64,000 nucleotides of DNA from Thereva unica (lineage: Eukaryota > Arthropoda > Insecta > Diptera > Therevidae): NCBI GenBank assembly GCA_949987705.1, contig OX465282.1, positions 3,274,501-3,338,500 on the forward strand, read 5' to 3'. The notes under the pieces are model-generated. The model was not told the origin of the DNA. It searched no databases and saw only the letters and a program-made list of their open reading frames with translations. The number at the start of each line of letters is the position of its first letter. Position 1 is the first letter of the stretch. Made by a program: the position numbers and the translations under genes. Positions 10,278-20,809 of the stretch are shown here, piece after piece.

Positions 10278-10490
10278 ATGTACTCTCCACTGTCTCTGAG
10301 CCTGAATGTGGTCGTCATCTTCTTCGTGTCTGTTGCACTACTCAATACCACTGCTCACGCAAGACCGACCAAGCCACTCTCGAAACGAAGAGCTTTAAAC
10401 CTTTCAACGGCAAAAATTAACTTAACTTATCTCATGCTTAGGATAACCTATAGAGTCGAGTTTGCTAATCAAGTCCTATTCTTGCCATGA
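10278..10490 (+). CDS. Possible small secreted-peptide exon (unconfirmed)
   Basis: A 70-codon frame opens with MYSPLSLSLNVVVIFFVSVA followed by LLNTTAHA/RPTK, a textbook signal-peptide shape with a plausible cleavage after AHA. A KRR dibasic site follows about ten residues later, as in prohormones. Codons over the first 35 residues are richer in G/C third positions (CTG, GTC, ATC, TTC) than the neighbouring AT-rich DNA. Against it: no homologue recognised, no good splice donor after the signal region, the tail after KRR looks random, and it begins right after a MITE inside the large upstream intron of rdgC. Confidence 0.25.
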   Translation: MYSPLSLSLNVVVIFFVSVALLNTTAHARPTKPLSKRRALNLSTAKINLTYLMLRITYRVEFANQVLFLP

Positions 10491-11232
10491 ACAAGCTATG
10501 AACAAACCACGCCCATAGCTTCTAGATTTCGATCATCGAGCAAAAATCTGTATATTTACCTGAGGTAATAAAAAGGTAATAAAAGGGTAATAAAAAAGTA
10601 TCAGTGTATTAGTGAGTATTAGTGTTTTCAGTGCTTATTTGTCGATGATTGGTCCTTTAACCGCTTCAAAAGAGCTTACAAAATCAGAAGCAGAGAAAGC
10701 GTAGCTTTTCTAACTCTACCAAAAGGGAGTAAGTTTGTTTGTTGAATGTTTTGAAAAATAAAGAAGATAAAATTTCGTGGTTTGGAAGATTCGCTTAAAA
10801 ATGCGTTTTCATGCACTTGTAAGACATTACGGACTAGTAGTACAAAGGGTGACTCCTAAGCTTCATCTTGCCATAAAAAAAAAGTGAGATTGACTTCACC
10901 ACTCCAACAGTAGAAAATATCATAAACATTATGAACATTAGCACCTACGGTTTTTCAACAAGCACGAACAGAATTTTGTTTATGAGACCTACATTCTGCG
11001 ATAGACCATGGGTCTGTAGACAGAGTAGTTTCGATATGAAAGTGGGTCACAAACGGAAGGACGGACAGAGATTTTTTAAGGCATTATAATATTTAAGCGT
11101 GCGATATTATACTCACGTTACTTTTGTTATAACTCTCTAATCTAATATGTTCTGTCCAGTAAACTAAACTCTTTAGAACACTTCAGATACTTTAGATGAC
11201 AGTAACACGAAATTTTGTATTTATATTTCCAG
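10491..11232. other. Intronic DNA upstream of rdgC exons
   Basis: AT-rich sequence with a short GGTAATAAAA repeat at about 10564-10597. It ends with the acceptor TTTATATTTCCAG at 11220-11232. No upstream rdgC exon (phosphatase catalytic motifs) was found anywhere in 1-11232, so this intron is at least 11 kb and contains the elements described to its left. Confidence 0.5.
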
Positions 11233-11411
11233 GAAAACTTCCTTTAACAAAATGGTGTGAAGCAATGGAAGAGGCAACACACTTGGGACTTCCATGGAGG
11301 CTTCTACGTGATAAACTAGCTCCAATACCACCAGGCAGCCAAGAGAATGTCGAATCTGCCTCCGAAGTCAATTACTTACACACCCTTGAAATGTTAGATT
11401 CAGATACTATA
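11233..11411 (+). CDS. rdgC: rdgC exon (end of phosphatase region)
   Basis: The exon encodes KLPLTKWCEAMEEATHLGLP followed by WRLLRDKLAP, the linker that in PPEF/RdgC phosphatases joins the catalytic domain to the EF-hands. RdgC is a calcium-regulated Ser/Thr phosphatase; in Drosophila photoreceptors it dephosphorylates rhodopsin. The exon runs from an AG at 11231-11232 (entering at codon position 2) to the donor GTAAGT at 11412 (phase 0). The catalytic exons (GDxHG, GDxVDRG, GNHE motifs) were not seen and must lie left of the window. All three following exons join in frame, which strongly supports a working gene. Confidence 0.88.
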
Positions 11412-11486
11412 GTAAGTAACAAAAATCCTTGCCATTTCACACACACACACAAAATCCTAAATTTACATTTTCCCATTCTTAACCAG

Positions 11487-11586
11487 AAAACTGCACACGC
11501 TGGAAGCACATCGGTAGCTGACTCCTTATATAAGAACAAAAGTAGCTTAGAGACGATATTCCGTATTTTAGATAAGGACAATTCTG
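11487..11586 (+). CDS. rdgC: rdgC exon (start of EF-hand region)
   Basis: Joined in phase 0 to the previous exon across a 75-bp intron (TTCTTAACCAG acceptor). It encodes a short linker and the entering helix and first loop residues of an EF-hand: SLETIFRILDKDNSG, with loop Asp at positions 1 and 3. The donor GTAAGA follows at 11587 in phase 1, splitting the loop glycine codon. Confidence 0.88.
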
Positions 11587-11673
11587 GTAAGAAAAATCGG
11601 GATAAGATAATTGACTTCCTGTTTTAAAATTCTCATCATCCTTAAAAAAATTTGATTATTTTTCCTTCCACAG

Positions 11674-11901
11674 GTTATATTTCACTTGACGAATTCGCTG
11701 ATGCCTGTGAGCTCCTCTCTAAGCATCTTTCTGGCCACGATACTCAGGAGCTTCTGGAAATGTGCAAAATGATGGATATTAACAAGGATGGCCTCGTCGA
11801 CTTAAACGAATTTCTAGAGACTTTCCGTCTATGCGAGCAGGCAAAACTGGGACTTGATCCGGCTGTTTCACCATCTGTGGCCGGTGCCACAAATAAAGGA
11901 C
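11674..11901 (+). CDS. rdgC: rdgC exon (EF-hands) with alternative read-through end at 11912
   Basis: Acceptor TTCCTTCCACAG at 11662-11673. The exon completes the first EF-hand (DKDNSG/YISLDEF across the junction) and contains a second canonical one (DINKDGLVDLNE). Both loops have Asp at 1 and 3, Gly at 6 and Glu at 12, so both should bind calcium. A donor C|GTAAGA at 11902 gives phase 1 and fits both distal acidic exons. If it is not used, translation adds only GRKT-like codons and stops at 11910-11912. Three C-termini are therefore possible. Confidence 0.88.
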
Positions 11902-11912
11902 GTAAGACTTAA

Positions 11913-12898
11913 AAACTTAAAACACTCTGGATATTTACATTTAAGCAACGATAAAACAAGATCAATATTTTACTTTATTATTGCTGATTATGTGCTGTTA
12001 ATAATTGTTGTTTTGTTATTGTTATTTATAAATTTTGCAAGCTTTTAAAAGTGCTTAAGTTTAAAGAGTGAGAGACAAAAAAAAAGAAACAATGAAGAGA
12101 AAAGTGAAAATTATTTATGTTTAATTTTAAGTAAAAAAAAAATTAATTTATTTTTGTTTCGTGCTGTTTTATTTTTAACCGACTTCAAAAAAGAGGAGGT
12201 TATCAATTCGAATGTATGTTTTTTTTTTTTTTATTTTCCTTTGTCGCTTTTGATGTTTCCAAATGAAGACTACAGTTTTTTCACATTAAATTCACCCTTT
12301 TGCAAATCACATGCACCCCCGCTTAAATATTAAGTACTTCTACATTAATAGTTGGAATCCGGTGCACCTCGCTGTACCCATAAGCCAATAGTATAGCGTG
12401 CGCCAAAACAAGTGGGAATATCAAAATCGCTTTTTAATTGGCTGTGAGAATCCCAAATCGCACAACGAAAGTACATTCGAAATTAAAAGTGTCACTTAAA
12501 CGAAGGTAGTGGTGATCCAAATCACCCACTCATTTATATTCCCAATCACAATTCCACGGTCTCACTGACACTCTCGTCGTGGTCAGATGGAGGGAGTGTT
12601 GTTGCTCGTACACGAATTTCGAAGGGGAAATTCCAATGCACGTGCGCTCCATACGCGAAATGTTAATGTGTGTGGAATTGTCATTTCCAATTTAAAGGAT
12701 CGGCTAACATACTTATTTCTTGCACTAAGCTTGATTTTGGAAAAGACTTCCTCGATGGTCTTCAGCATTGGAGAATGTGGTGGTAAAAAAAGTAGAGTGC
12801 GTATTTTCTTACCAACAAAATGTATGAATAGAAATAGATTATGGTGTGTCGAGCTTGACCGAACCTGGATTTACTAATATTATTATTATAGAAGTATA
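11913..12898. other. rdgC intron or 3' UTR, AT-rich, with a transposon end
   Basis: No gene seen. At about 12176-12240 lies TTAACCGACTTCAAAAAAGA...GGAGGTTATCAATTCGA plus a T-run, a sequence I recognise as a recurrent 3' end in insect transposons. The rest is AT-rich and unremarkable. Confidence 0.45.
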
Positions 12899-13048
12899 CT
12901 TGATTTTCAAATGGGTGAATTTGATTTGCAAAAGGGTGAATTTCATTTGCAAAAAGGTGAATTTAATTTGCAAAAAGGTGAATTTGATTTGTAAAAAGAT
13001 GAATTTAATTTGCAGAAGGATTACTTTGATTTGCAAAAGGGTGAATTT
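12899..13048 (+). repeat. Second 21-bp satellite, about 7 units
   Basis: Tandem 21-mers of the form TTTGATTTGCAAAAGGGTGA+A with a few substitutions. Sequence differs from the 7.4/8.6 kb satellite, but the unit length is the same, and it contains the palindrome TTTGCAAA. Both strands are open with seven-residue repeats (plus NLICKKV, minus LLQIKFT), which I treat as by-products. It lies in an rdgC intron. 13049-13449 shows nothing recognisable. Confidence 0.92.
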
Positions 13049-13449
13049 AATGTCAAAAAACTGTATGTGTTCTTTAGTATTACTATGCTTTAGCACTTTG
13101 GTTTCAATGTTTTAGTATTTCTTCTTCTCGATATTTTTGAGTAATAGTAACTGCTTTAATTATTCAGTTGTACTTCAATGTTAAAATTATTAAGAGTCAC
13201 AAAAAACACAAAACAACTGAATCATAAAAATTATGGAAACGAAAAGGTTAGTAGTCACCATATACTATTAAGAAAACTAGTCACCATATCCAAAAACGAT
13301 TACTGATCCTCACATTTTCATCATTTACAAAAGAATTTGGGTTACCATTGGTGAGAAAGTTAAATAAAAAGGCATGAAAATGAACACTTCCCACTTGTAA
13401 TCCAAACCGAATGAACAACTTAACTTTAGAATATACTTTCCTTAACATA

Positions 13450-13850
13450 GTCCCGGGTTAACTCTGTCAACGATCTGGGTGCCAGGTTTGAAAGTAAGAT
13501 GGATTTTTCCACGCACATCAAATATATTTCCTCCAAGGGGGAGTTCAGTCCTGGGATTTATAAAAAGGTGGTCCAAGTAATTCAACAACCCCCTCATCAC
13601 TAAGCATTTGTACATGTCCTTAGTTAGGCCATACGCCTTCCAAGTATGGTCTCCTCACTACTTCTCCCAAGTTGGAAGAGTCGAATCGGTTCAAAGGGAG
13701 TTTGTGCTCAGTTGTTCGTACTCAGGCACTTCGCTTGGGATGACCCACTTATCCCTTCCGCCTGATGAAACCATGCTTAAACTACTCAACTTAAGCCCTC
13801 TACATAAGCGTTGTGTAATTTTTCTTTTTGGATAGTCTGTTCGAGTTAGG
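13450..13850 (+). pseudogene. Jockey-like reverse transcriptase C-terminal fragment
   Basis: Plus-strand translation gives NDLGARFESKMDFSTHIKYI, then, after frame breaks, PHYFSQVGRVESVQREFVL, the conserved block after the RT thumb (D.LG..fd..l.f..Hi; W.PHY......iE.vQ..F). At least two stops or frameshifts. A related fragment lies at 50794-51740. Confidence 0.65.
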
Positions 13851-14179
13851 TCGTGACAAACATCAGACCATATCAGCCAGAATGTTCATAACTATCCGAT
13901 CGACAAGAACCTTTACCAAACTGGTGGGTGCATCAATAACCGGTTCAGGACCATGGGATACAGCGCCAGAGCCCAGAGTCGTCACGATTGAGCCTCGGTT
14001 GACTATGCGAAATGGTCCACTAATGTTCATTTATCGTAAGGCTGCTACCTATCGTCGCTCTACTTGCTCGTCTCTGCAGCATTACCTTGGTTTTATCCTC
14101 ATTGATTCTCATGCCTACTTCTTTGGCCGGTTCATTAACCTCAGAGTAGCATTACTTGACTGCTCTGGCTGACCTGCCT

Positions 14180-14310
14180 ACTTTGTTGATGTCTTCAAAA
14201 TACCCGATCACCTGAGCAGATTTATTTACCAGCATGTTGTTTCGCCGAATTGACGTCTTTCTGATGACTGCTTCCAAGGCTAGGTTGAAAAGCAGGTATC
14301 TCTTTTAACG
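14180..14310 (-). pseudogene. LINE reverse transcriptase fragment
   Basis: The minus strand reads LLFNLALEAVIRKTSI then KSAQVIGYFEDINKVGRSA, matching the 'LFNlaLE.viR......nks.Q.i.YaDDid..gR' core of RTE/CR1-like RTs; the catalytic YADD is degraded to YFED. It continues for about 30 codons below 14180 before decaying. It abuts an ORF1 fragment of a different LINE at 14310. Confidence 0.55.
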
Positions 14311-15905
14311 AAGGAGTGGTGAAAAATCTTACATCAGTGCACTGCTCTTGCCGTGGACACAATTGTCATTCCTGGTATAACAGGTATTTACAGCTCTTAT
14401 CGCAGTCTTTGGCGATATGCCCTTATTCTCCACTTTCCAGGCGTAGTTTTGTCCTGTCCTTGGTGCTGGTGAAATTCTTTCTTATATTACTGAACTTCCA
14501 CCGCTTGTAGCATCAGTGCTGTCTGCGTCCACCTGATACCGTTCTGACCTTCGTCAGGATATCTGCGTAGGATGTCTCACTTGCCGCAGTTATGATAAAA
14601 GCGTCTAGTCATATCTTTTTCTGGAGTTTTTTGTTGTTCCCCGGGGACCTTCTTTTCTGCTTTGTAATTTTTAGCTTCTTTTTCCGCTTTATCTTAGTCC
14701 AGGCAAGTAGGTACTGGGCCGGTTGAGTGTGACACGTCACTTTGATTTATTTCATTTGCCGATGAATCTAGGTCATGATCTAAATCCGGATCCGGTACAT
14801 CAGCTAATCCCTATGAATCTAGGTTACGATCTAGATCGAGTTGTATGTATATGTCAGTAGGTTATGATCTATTTCTCTCGCTCAACCGGCCCCATACCTA
14901 CTTAAGCACACTTCTTTTTCCAGCCATTCTCTTTCTGCTAGGGATTCGTTCACTGGGAGCCAATTCTGGCTGTTTTTCGTCTTTTATTTGTGGCGACCTC
15001 CCCTTCCTCTTCTTGGAGACCTTTGCCAGAGCTGTGCCTTTTCTAATCCGCCTTCGGGCCTCTGGAATTCATAAGGCCTCCTCCAGCCAGGGCCGGCGCT
15101 TGGGTTTTATGCGCCCGGTGCAGTATGCCAGTATGCTCCTCATTTTTTGATCGCAATGAAGAACAGTTTAAAAATTGCATCCCAGTCGAATTGCGCCCTG
15201 CCCAAGTGTACCATTTGCCAATTTAAAGCGTCGCTGTTTAAGTGCAATGGCCCGCTTGTCGCATTGGAGAAAGCGGAGAATATTTCGCCAAGCCGCGATT
15301 TCTTGAATGGGGAAAATGTCCTTCTTCCGCACTACCATAGTGTATGATCATGGTTATCTACTGGCATAGGAGGCAGGGCCGGCTTGATTTTTTGCGACCA
15401 GTGCAGTATGCCATATTGCTCGTACATTTTGTGATCGCAGTATAAATTGAATAAATAAATCGCGGTACTAAAAATGAACTGTGAATAAAAATGAAGGGAA
15501 AGTTTCAACATTTTTTAAAATTTTATTTCTGAAATTGCGCCCCTGTCCAATTGCGCCCGGTGCAAGTGGACCATTTGCACCTATGAAAGCGCCGTCCCTG
15601 CCTCCAGCCATATAATCGCCACGACATCTTTTTTTAGGATTTTTCTTATTGGGGTCCTTTGTGGACATCGTTTGTGTTGCTGCTTTCGCTACTTTCCGTG
15701 CCTTCCGCTACTTTTCTTAACCCTTTCTTCCTGTGCCTTGAGATAGGTCAATTTCATCTTCCTCACCCTGGCGAAGACGAAGCGGGCGATTTTGTTCCGC
15801 CCAGTAAGATCGTGCATGATCTTTTTTGGCTCCCAGTAGTTTTGGCTCCACCTAGTAGTAATGAGGGAGGCTCTGGTGGGGCACTGGGTTTACGGGGTTT
15901 TTAAG
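14310..15905 (-). pseudogene. R1/I-like LINE ORF1 remnant, split by a hAT MITE
   Basis: The minus strand carries, from 15905 down, a Pro/Ser-rich N-terminal part. After the hAT insertion (15600-15088) comes a basic segment, then ITAASETSYADIL near 14580 and a decayed zinc-knuckle region with YGHIAKDC-like sequence near 14420. Three other ORF1 remnants with the SYADIL motif or its equivalent occur at 5.3, 27.9 and 28.3 kb, so the family is repeated locally. Not functional. Confidence 0.55.
15088..15600. mobile_element. hAT-type MITE (compound of two related copies) with exact 8-bp target duplication
   Basis: Ends are CAGGGCCGGC and GCGCCGTCCCTG, typical hAT termini (CAGGG...CCCTG). CCTCCAGC stands directly before (15080-15087) and after (15601-15608). 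Inside, a second CAGGGCCGGC end starts at about 15373, and the pair GCGCCCGGTGCA / GCGCCC recurs, so two copies or halves are present. A third relative lies at 48479-48709. It interrupts the ORF1 remnant. Confidence 0.85.
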
Positions 15906-16284
15906 CCAGGAGACCTTTTGGATCGATCACCTATCGATTCTAAAGATATCATACCCGGAGCCAATGCTTGCTGTTGTTGTCAGCTGCAATTTTGTGATGA
16001 AACGATTGCGCGTATCCTTAATCGCGGTCGTAGTGCCTATATGTTCAACTGATTTCAGCCATCTATACCGCCCAATATAGAACGATGGAATAATGCAATT
16101 CCTTACATTATTCAAAATGTTAAACGCAAAATGCTTTTACAAACTTTTAAAAATTTCCAATTATTGTTTTTTTTTTTGCTTAATTTAAAATGTTTTTGTT
16201 TCACTACATATTTTCATCCAACAATATATTTATTTATTTATTTATTATAAAATATTTATCACCCATTTATAATTTTCGCTGTAG

Positions 16285-16400
16285 TTTATGTACCACCAAA
16301 AGACCCCTTAAAACCTGCTGCACCTGTACAAACTAAAGCAACACAAGTTGATGAAGATGATTTTGATGATAGTATAGATGAAGACGATGATTATTCATAG
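16285..16400 (+). CDS. rdgC: rdgC alternative terminal exon A (acidic tail)
   Basis: After the acceptor TTTTCGCTGTAG (ending 16284), the phase-1 join gives LYVPPKDPLKPAAPVQ, then a run of Asp/Glu (DEDDFDD...DEDDDYS) and TAG at 16398-16400. The open frame is entered exactly at the splice site and in the phase left by the 11901 donor. It lies 4.4 kb downstream of the EF-hand exon, beyond LINE and hAT insertions. It has no internal donor, so it would be mutually exclusive with exon B. Confidence 0.65.
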
Positions 16401-16582
16401 AATTTGATTGGATGTTGAATTTTAGTGTCGTAACTTTGTGTGTATGTGTGTGTATTGGTGAGACGTAATATGTTATTGTTGAAAGTGTATTGTTTGCTTG
16501 TTAATTTTTTTGGTTTTGTTCTTACTTTTCGTTCGTTTTCTTTTATGATTTAGGTAGTTCGGCAATTTTTTCACCAAGCTTA

Positions 16583-16796
16583 TTCTCGTTGTCGAGTGAC
16601 GTGACAGAAGTTTCACTTCGACCTTAAATTGGCATTCTCATTGTCAATCTAACAGATTTCTGGCGAGCAAATCGACAAAATTCGTAATTAATTGTCGCAA
16701 GGTGGCATATGAAGTGACATTTTATCGATACGGGTGTAGGTATCGTCAGTTTCATTCCACCGCGTCCCTCGTAGTCACGTCACTCGCCAACTAGAA
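16583..16796. mobile_element. TA-flanked MITE, 214 bp
   Basis: Inverted ends TTCTCGTTGTCGAGTGACGT and complement of CACGTCACTCGCCAACTAGA, about 23 bp with three mismatches, flanked by TA on both sides (16581-16582, 16797-16798). No coding content. Confidence 0.65.
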
Positions 16797-17039
16797 TATC
16801 ACCTCACATTTACCTTTCATAATTATTATTTAACAACAACATACCTAGGTTTAATTTATTAAAGTTTTATTGCATACTATTAATTTACTTTTTTTTTGAT
16901 AGTAAAGTGTTATAGAAGACTCTAGCAAGCTAGTAGCAGAGGCATAACTTGCTCAGTAGCGGCCGAAATAAGATGAGCCTGTACCCAGAAAGATTAAGGA
17001 GGCGAGTTGGTTAGTTACCAAAGAGATTGGCGGAGTAGA

Positions 17040-17420
17040 ATATAGTGTATGTAAATAAACGCGAGCAACTATCAGGGCGGTAAGACCTCTCGGGTGCGAC
17101 AGCGAGGGAAACCCAACCTTCGCTGGAAGGATGGCGTAGACCAGGACGCTCAGAGTTTAGGGATGCCAAACTGAATGACATCGGCTCAGAATCGGGACCG
17201 GTGGAGAGAATAGTTGCGAAAAGTTGCGAAAGGCCGGATCCCGATTGTGGAGCCGTTAAAGATCATAACCTGAGTTGAGCTAACAAGGTTATACCCACAA
17301 ATATCAAGCTATCGTCTCTATAGTTGCATGGCAGTGAGTGAGTAGTTTTTGTACCGTACGTTTAATTAGATTATTCCGCCCTATGTCCCATGAGGGATTA
17401 AAGGAGTTTAAAGAAAGAAG
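17040..17420 (+). pseudogene. 3'-end relics of RTE-like LINEs
   Basis: Around 17090-17200 the plus strand shows broken sequence like the 'R.GRP...W..D' tail of RTE-like proteins. At 17377-17405 the sequence CCGCCCTATGTCCCATGAGG repeats the terminal codons plus stop seen at 34.9 kb and, with one change, at 45.7 kb. No intact frame. 17421-18369 holds nothing else I recognise. Confidence 0.35.
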
Positions 17421-18369
17421 AAGACGTTTAATTATCTCCTCTGGCCCCAGGTGCATAATACCTTATACTGGATGTGGAAGTTCTGTCGAGATGGACCGTC
17501 GTCTTCCTAACATACTCATGGAACTTCTATGGACCAATTAAGCTAGAGATAGCTAAAGCAATTAGGCCAGAGTGGAATTGGGGAGCTCTACGGAGCAAGT
17601 TGGTATTGGCTTACTTGGGCCTGGGAATTTTTTTTCAACGCCATGATCTTAAAACTAGCCCATGCCTTTGAAATCAGATCGAAGTCACCTTTCACCTATC
17701 AGCTCAGCAATCAATATCATTATTATGGGTGGCAATACTGCCCGACGCTTCTTGAAAATGCCCGCTGAATCAATGCGCTGGACATCAACTGGAAGACAAT
17801 TTCCAAGCAAAGCCGCGAGGACAAAAAAAAGAACGTTGTCCAATCAAGGTACGGAATTGTGGAATAATTAAATTATTGTTTCTGAGTGATTGTGAGGATA
17901 TTACAAACTGGTTAAGGTAAGCTGGTTTGCGGTGGTACAGGATATCATAGAGTAGACGCATAAGTCTGTACTCCTGATAGTCTCTGATAGAGCAACCCAG
18001 GATCGAATTATAGTAGGTATATATATGTATAATCATAACGGCGAAATTTATGGACAAAACGTACCAGTCGTTGAAGGCCATATTAAGCTCACGGGCGCAG
18101 GAGAAGGGAAAATAGACAGGCTATGCATTAGGTGAGGCAGTAGTAAGGCTTTCATTAAGCTCATACGCAAAGACTTAGCAAACTATATTGAAACCTAAGT
18201 CTCGACAGCTGATCATCGTTTTACTGAACAATGAAGCTAATGTGATCCCAACATGTAAAACTACTATTCAAGATCACACCAAGATTTTTTACTTTATCAA
18301 CGCGGGCGAGGGGAACCCCATTTTAAGCAATATCAGATACATTAGGACAGTTAAAGACAGAATGAGAGA

Positions 18370-19300
18370 TCCATGCATTGGGATCCTCGAGCATTAAGTA
18401 GTAGATGGTTCAATGTCGACCAAGAGGAAACACGTTGCAGATCTGCGTCGAATTTCTCTAAACTACTGAGGAATTGTTCTTTGGGCGAAATGTGAATCTT
18501 GGAATATTTGACTACAAAAGGAAGTTCATTAATGAAAATCCCGAATAGAAGCGGACCAAGGATAGAGCCTTGGGGAACACCAGCGTGAAGAGCAGCAACT
18601 TAGGACGAATTGTTACCGAGCAAAACTTTCTGAGAACGATTGGTTAAGAAACTATGTATCAGTTCAGTTTTCAGGTCAGGAAGAGAAAATTAGCTTGGGA
18701 GGCGAGTTTTTTCAGAAGCAAACCGTGATTAACACTCGAGCAACAATAAGCAGCAAATGTGATGTTGGTCAAGCGAATTTCATATATCAGACGTCACTTT
18801 TATGAGAGCAGTGTCACAGCTATGGCGTTTGCGAAAGTCAGATTGCCAATCGTTAATCAGTTGGATTCGTACACAAAACTCGAGTATTTGGACAGCAATA
18901 AGCCTTTCAAGAACCTTAGCCAAAAAAGGAAGTATACTGATGGGACGGAAATCCCCAGGGGTGGCAGGCGATGGCCATTTAGGAGTAGGCGTGATTAAAG
19001 CAAGTTTCCATGACGACGGAAACTTAGTAACAGTGAGGCATGTGTTAAAAATGTGTGTCAGGACCGGCACACAGCCAAAGCAAAAGCCTTAAGGGGATGT
19101 GGAGAGGAGAGTATTAATCTCGGCAGTCGTATGGTTTCCAAAGAAATGTTAAATGAGGCTTTTTGGCAAAGATTATGAAGCGCAGTGACATTTTTAGATT
19201 TAGGGAATTTCTAAAGTTAAAAAAGGCTGCTGCCTAGTCATCTTGGCCCGGTCAAGAATATCCCCAAAGAGTCTCCGGGAATATCGGTCTAGAATGGTCC
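18370..19300 (-). pseudogene. Jockey-like reverse transcriptase fragment
   Basis: The minus frame 19070-18780 reads FPSSWKLALITPTPK, GDFRPISILPFLAKVLERLI and LINDWQSDFRKRHSCDTALI, the fingers/palm start of a Jockey-clade RT. Further on (about 18600-18520) GVPQGSILGPLLFGIFINEL, the next RT motif, appears in another frame. The segment with the FADD active site is missing or degraded. It sits in the intron between rdgC exons A and B. Confidence 0.75.
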
Positions 19301-19835
19301 TATGACTGTAACCAGCATCCAGGACATAAGCGATGTATAGAATTGATCCTGGAGGTGGCTCGATGAGCAGACACCTCCAGGTTTCTTACTGGTTCGAGTT
19401 GCATGAGCCATGCTCCTTTTTAAGTAGGCCTACTTTGGTGAAGGGGTCTTTGTAGAGGAGCTTAGAAAGAATCTAGTTGCCTCTGGTAGTTTGCAGACTC
19501 TCAGAATTCTTTCTCCAGGCAAACCTTTTGGGTCGTATCAGCTCTTTCGGCTGTAGGGTGTCCTTGTATTTTCGCATTGCCCATTACGTTTTGTCCAATC
19601 GAACAATCTCCTAACTTTCCTACACATTGCAGCAAATCCAGCACCAGCATCTTCCACCAGGGCACTTTGCGCGGCGTTTGGGAGGAAGAGAGCATTGCTG
19701 TCATTTTAGGAGGAGCTTAGTACCCTAATGAGCTGCGTGGCAGCCTTCTCCAATTCACAAGTAAAATGATGCGAAAAATGGTTATAAAATTATACAAAAC
19801 ACTTTGAGGTTTAAACGCGAACAGACCCGTGTATT
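19301..19835. other. No recognised gene
   Basis: A few minus-strand frames up to 67 codons without motifs; possibly the upstream linker of the Jockey-like element. Nothing further supported. Confidence 0.4.
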
Positions 19836-19839
19836 TTAA

Positions 19840-20120
19840 AGGTCCGTTCATTCCTACAGACATCGAGCGTGCCAAACACGCACCACGCCAGACAAAATAA
19901 TATTCTTCTATTCAATGGACACGTACGTATTTACATTTACCATGACACGACCGCACAGACGTGAACAGACACGGGCCGTACCCGGCCAGCATTCACGGAA
20001 ATAATATTTTGTCTGCGCGACTCATGTCTTTACGTGTCTGTTGGTGTCTGCCGAAAAATATGGAAGTGTCTGGCGCGGCGCGTATGTCAGTGTCTGGATG
20101 TCTGTAGATATAAACGGACC
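19840..20120. mobile_element. MITE of about 281 bp, possibly piggyBac-type
   Basis: Ends AGGTCCGTTCATTCCTACAG and complement of GTCTGTAGATATAAACGGACC form inverted repeats of about 25 bp. TTAA is directly left (19836-19839) and directly right (20121-20124), but the two termini differ by one base (AGGTCC against GGTCC), so the TTAA target duplication is suggestive, not proven. GTGTCTG-like sub-repeats fill the interior. Confidence 0.7.
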
Positions 20121-20600
20121 TTAATTAGTGCAGTTTCGTATCCGTTTCGATGCGCACTTTTGACATTTCAATCCGAGTAAATCCGTTCAGTGTAATTGGG
20201 CCTTAAAACAAACTAAAAAAAAATCAGCTGTCATCTGTCAAATTTACGGTTAGTGGTTAGTAGCCAACTTCTTACAATTTCAAAATATTTGATAAGTTTG
20301 TTTTATTTTACATTTTATTTACACAAATTTCTAGTATGCAACAAATATACAGAATTTTATGTTTATTTTTTAGCTTATAATAAATTGTACACTTCTTACA
20401 TTGCTGAAATTTTTACAACCGACAAGGAAAGATTTGCCTGAATCAATGTTATTTGTTATTTGTGTTCTTTACTTTACTATAGTTAGCACAAACATATACA
20501 TGTATGTATGTATCTTTCTAGTTATCCTGCTTATGTATTATCAGTTTTCACACCCAAAAAAAAAATAAAAATAAAATAAAAATAATTTCTTTCTACATAG

Positions 20601-20809
20601 AAAACGGATCGGTTTCGTTAATGCAACAATTTAAACAATCAATGTCTGAAGAAGATGAAGAGCCCAATCCAGAAGATGAAGAATCAAAACCATTTGTTAA
20701 CAATGAGCCAGATGAAGAAGTTGACTCAACTAACAAAAATACTGATAAAAGTAAGACTAGGGAAAATGCAAAAAGTCATAATGATGATGATGATGAAAGG
20801 GATAATTAA
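20601..20809 (+). CDS. rdgC: rdgC alternative terminal exon B (long acidic tail)
   Basis: After the acceptor TTTCTTTCTACATAG (ending 20600), a phase-1 join from the 11901 donor gives QNGSVSLMQQFKQSMSEEDE and then a 50-residue Asp/Glu/Asn-rich tail ending in DDDDERDN and TAA at 20807-20809. An AATAAA lies about 60 bp downstream. The intron from 11902 would be 8.7 kb. Composition and fit to the same phase make it a credible alternative to exon A. It could instead belong to an unseen gene, but no other partner exon is evident. Confidence 0.6.
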
